Positions 13,395 through 13,905 of a stretch of 13,905 nt of DNA are shown here, piece after piece. The DNA lies in assembly GCA_027065835.1 (NCBI GenBank), contig JAMONK010000069.1, positions 1 to 13,905 on the forward strand, in the 5' to 3' direction. The number at the start of each line of letters is the position of its first letter. The first letter of the stretch is position 1. The notes beneath the pieces were generated by a model that did no database searches, was not told the DNA's origin, and was given only the letters and a program-made list of their open reading frames with translations. The DNA comes from Thermococcus sp. (GTDB lineage Archaea > Methanobacteriota_B > Thermococci > Thermococcales > Thermococcaceae). The position numbers were made by a program, and so were the translations under genes.

Positions 13395-13905
13395 TCAGAA
13401 CACCGCCGTTTGGGTGTTCTTGTTGAAGATGTGCACCTTCTTCATGTCGAAGACGATGTCCACTTCGGTGTCCTCTTGGACTTTGGACTCGGCCGGGAAC
13501 TTGGCCAGGAACGTCAGGTCGCCGGCGCTGAGGTGGGCGATTTTCTCCCCTCCGAGGTTCTCGATGATCTCTATCCTGACGCGTGTCATGTTCTCCCCCG
13601 GCACTTTGACCTGGGCGAAGATCGCGTCGTAGATGTCCTCGGGCCTTATTCCGAACACGACCTCCTTCCCGAGAAGTCCCTTCTCCTTAAGTACCTCCAC
13701 CTGGTCTGGGAGGAGCTTGAGCTTGAACTGACCGAAGTCTATGAAGCCGTCCTCTCCAACCGTTGCGTCCAGGAAGTTCATCGGCGGGGATCCTATGAAG
13801 CCGCCCACGAACATGTTGGATGGGTGATCGTAGACGTCCTCCGGCGTTCCGACCTGCTGGAGTTCGCCATGGTTGATTATGGCAATTCTGTCGCCCATCG
13901 TCATT
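13395..13905 (-). CDS. malK: MalK-type ABC transporter ATPase, C-terminal part only (5' end outside window)
   Basis: The visible 169 codons run from MTMGDRIAIINHGELQQVG, the segment just after the H-loop of the ATPase, through the DHPSNMFVGGFIGSPPMNF junction into the C-terminal MalK/TOBE regulatory domain (FGIRPEDIYD, then beta strands to the end). The frame is open to the window edge, so Walker A, signature and Walker B lie outside; the M at 13904 is internal. MalK/MsmX/UgpC ATPases power carbohydrate uptake. The neighbourhood fits the Thermococcus maltodextrin transporter ATPase (TK1775, next to amylopullulanase and transport genes, from memory), but related sugar ATPases cannot be excluded from this part alone. 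A T-rich terminator follows the stop. In Thermococcales such genes are commonly under TrmB-type control, but no operator falls in this window. Confidence 0.85.
   Translation of the reverse strand, partial: MTMGDRIAIINHGELQQVGTPEDVYDHPSNMFVGGFIGSPPMNFLDATVGEDGFIDFGQFKLKLLPDQVEVLKEKGLLGKEVVFGIRPEDIYDAIFAQVKVPGENMTRVRIEIIENLGGEKIAHLSAGDLTFLAKFPAESKVQEDTEVDIVFDMKKVHIFNKNTQTAVF

Noticed and set aside
1..13905. CRISPR arrays, insertion sequences, inteins, tRNA or rRNA genes
   Set aside because: I found no regularly spaced repeats, transposase-like protein, split domain or recognisable structural RNA other than the guide-RNA candidate. The genes look native in composition.

Overview
This window looks like a chromosomal segment of a Thermococcus species (Euryarchaeota, Thermococcales). 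The reasons are the archaeal two-subunit primase, archaeal TATA boxes about 25 bp ahead of starts, GGTGA-type ribosome binding sites, high GC with AGG/AGA-rich codon use, and a family content typical of Thermococcales (KaiC-like ATPase, UPF0146, a PH1915-type methyltransferase, a serpin). From memory, the gene order matches the Thermococcus kodakarensis TK1775-TK1791 neighbourhood: maltodextrin ABC ATPase, phosphopentomutase TK1777, serpin TK1782 and primase TK1790/TK1791. I could not run a comparison. I saw no insertion sequence, CRISPR array, rRNA or tRNA, and no clearly broken gene.

Layout. Positions 1-2164 (minus) hold priL and then priS, overlapping by 8 nt; priS runs off the left edge. 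A short divergent region at 2165-2296 serves priL and a KaiC-like ATPase (2297-3046, plus). Next is a plus-strand pair: a membrane-anchored protein of tandem OB-like domains (3112-4278), overlapping a TctA-like multi-pass permease (4260-5387). A 102-residue unknown protein (5409-5717, minus) diverges from a PUA plus SAM-dependent rRNA methyltransferase (5818-7008, plus). The 71-nt gap between that gene and the convergent RlmF-like methyltransferase (7080-7823, minus) holds a strong C/D-box guide RNA candidate. Upstream of the RlmF-like gene on the same strand are a lipoprotein serpin (7854-9134) and an M20 metallopeptidase (9246-10514). A 197-nt intergenic region with an 11-position hairpin separates the M20 gene from a TTG-started metallo-beta-lactamase-fold hydrolase (10712-11527, plus). 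On the right, all on the minus strand, are a phosphohexomutase-family enzyme that is probably a phosphopentomutase (11529-12896), a UPF0146 protein (12926-13327), and the C-terminal part of a MalK-type ABC ATPase (13395 to the right edge).

Themes. The window is mostly housekeeping: replication priming, RNA modification (two methyltransferases with a guide-RNA candidate between them), sugar and pentose phosphate metabolism next to sugar uptake, and envelope proteolysis control. Three genes (OB-fold protein, RlmF-like, UPF0146) have a TATA-like box about 24-25 bp from the start codon and no ribosome binding site, which predicts leaderless mRNAs. The least described items are the guide RNA, with an apparently covarying kink-turn, and the OB-fold/TctA gene pair.
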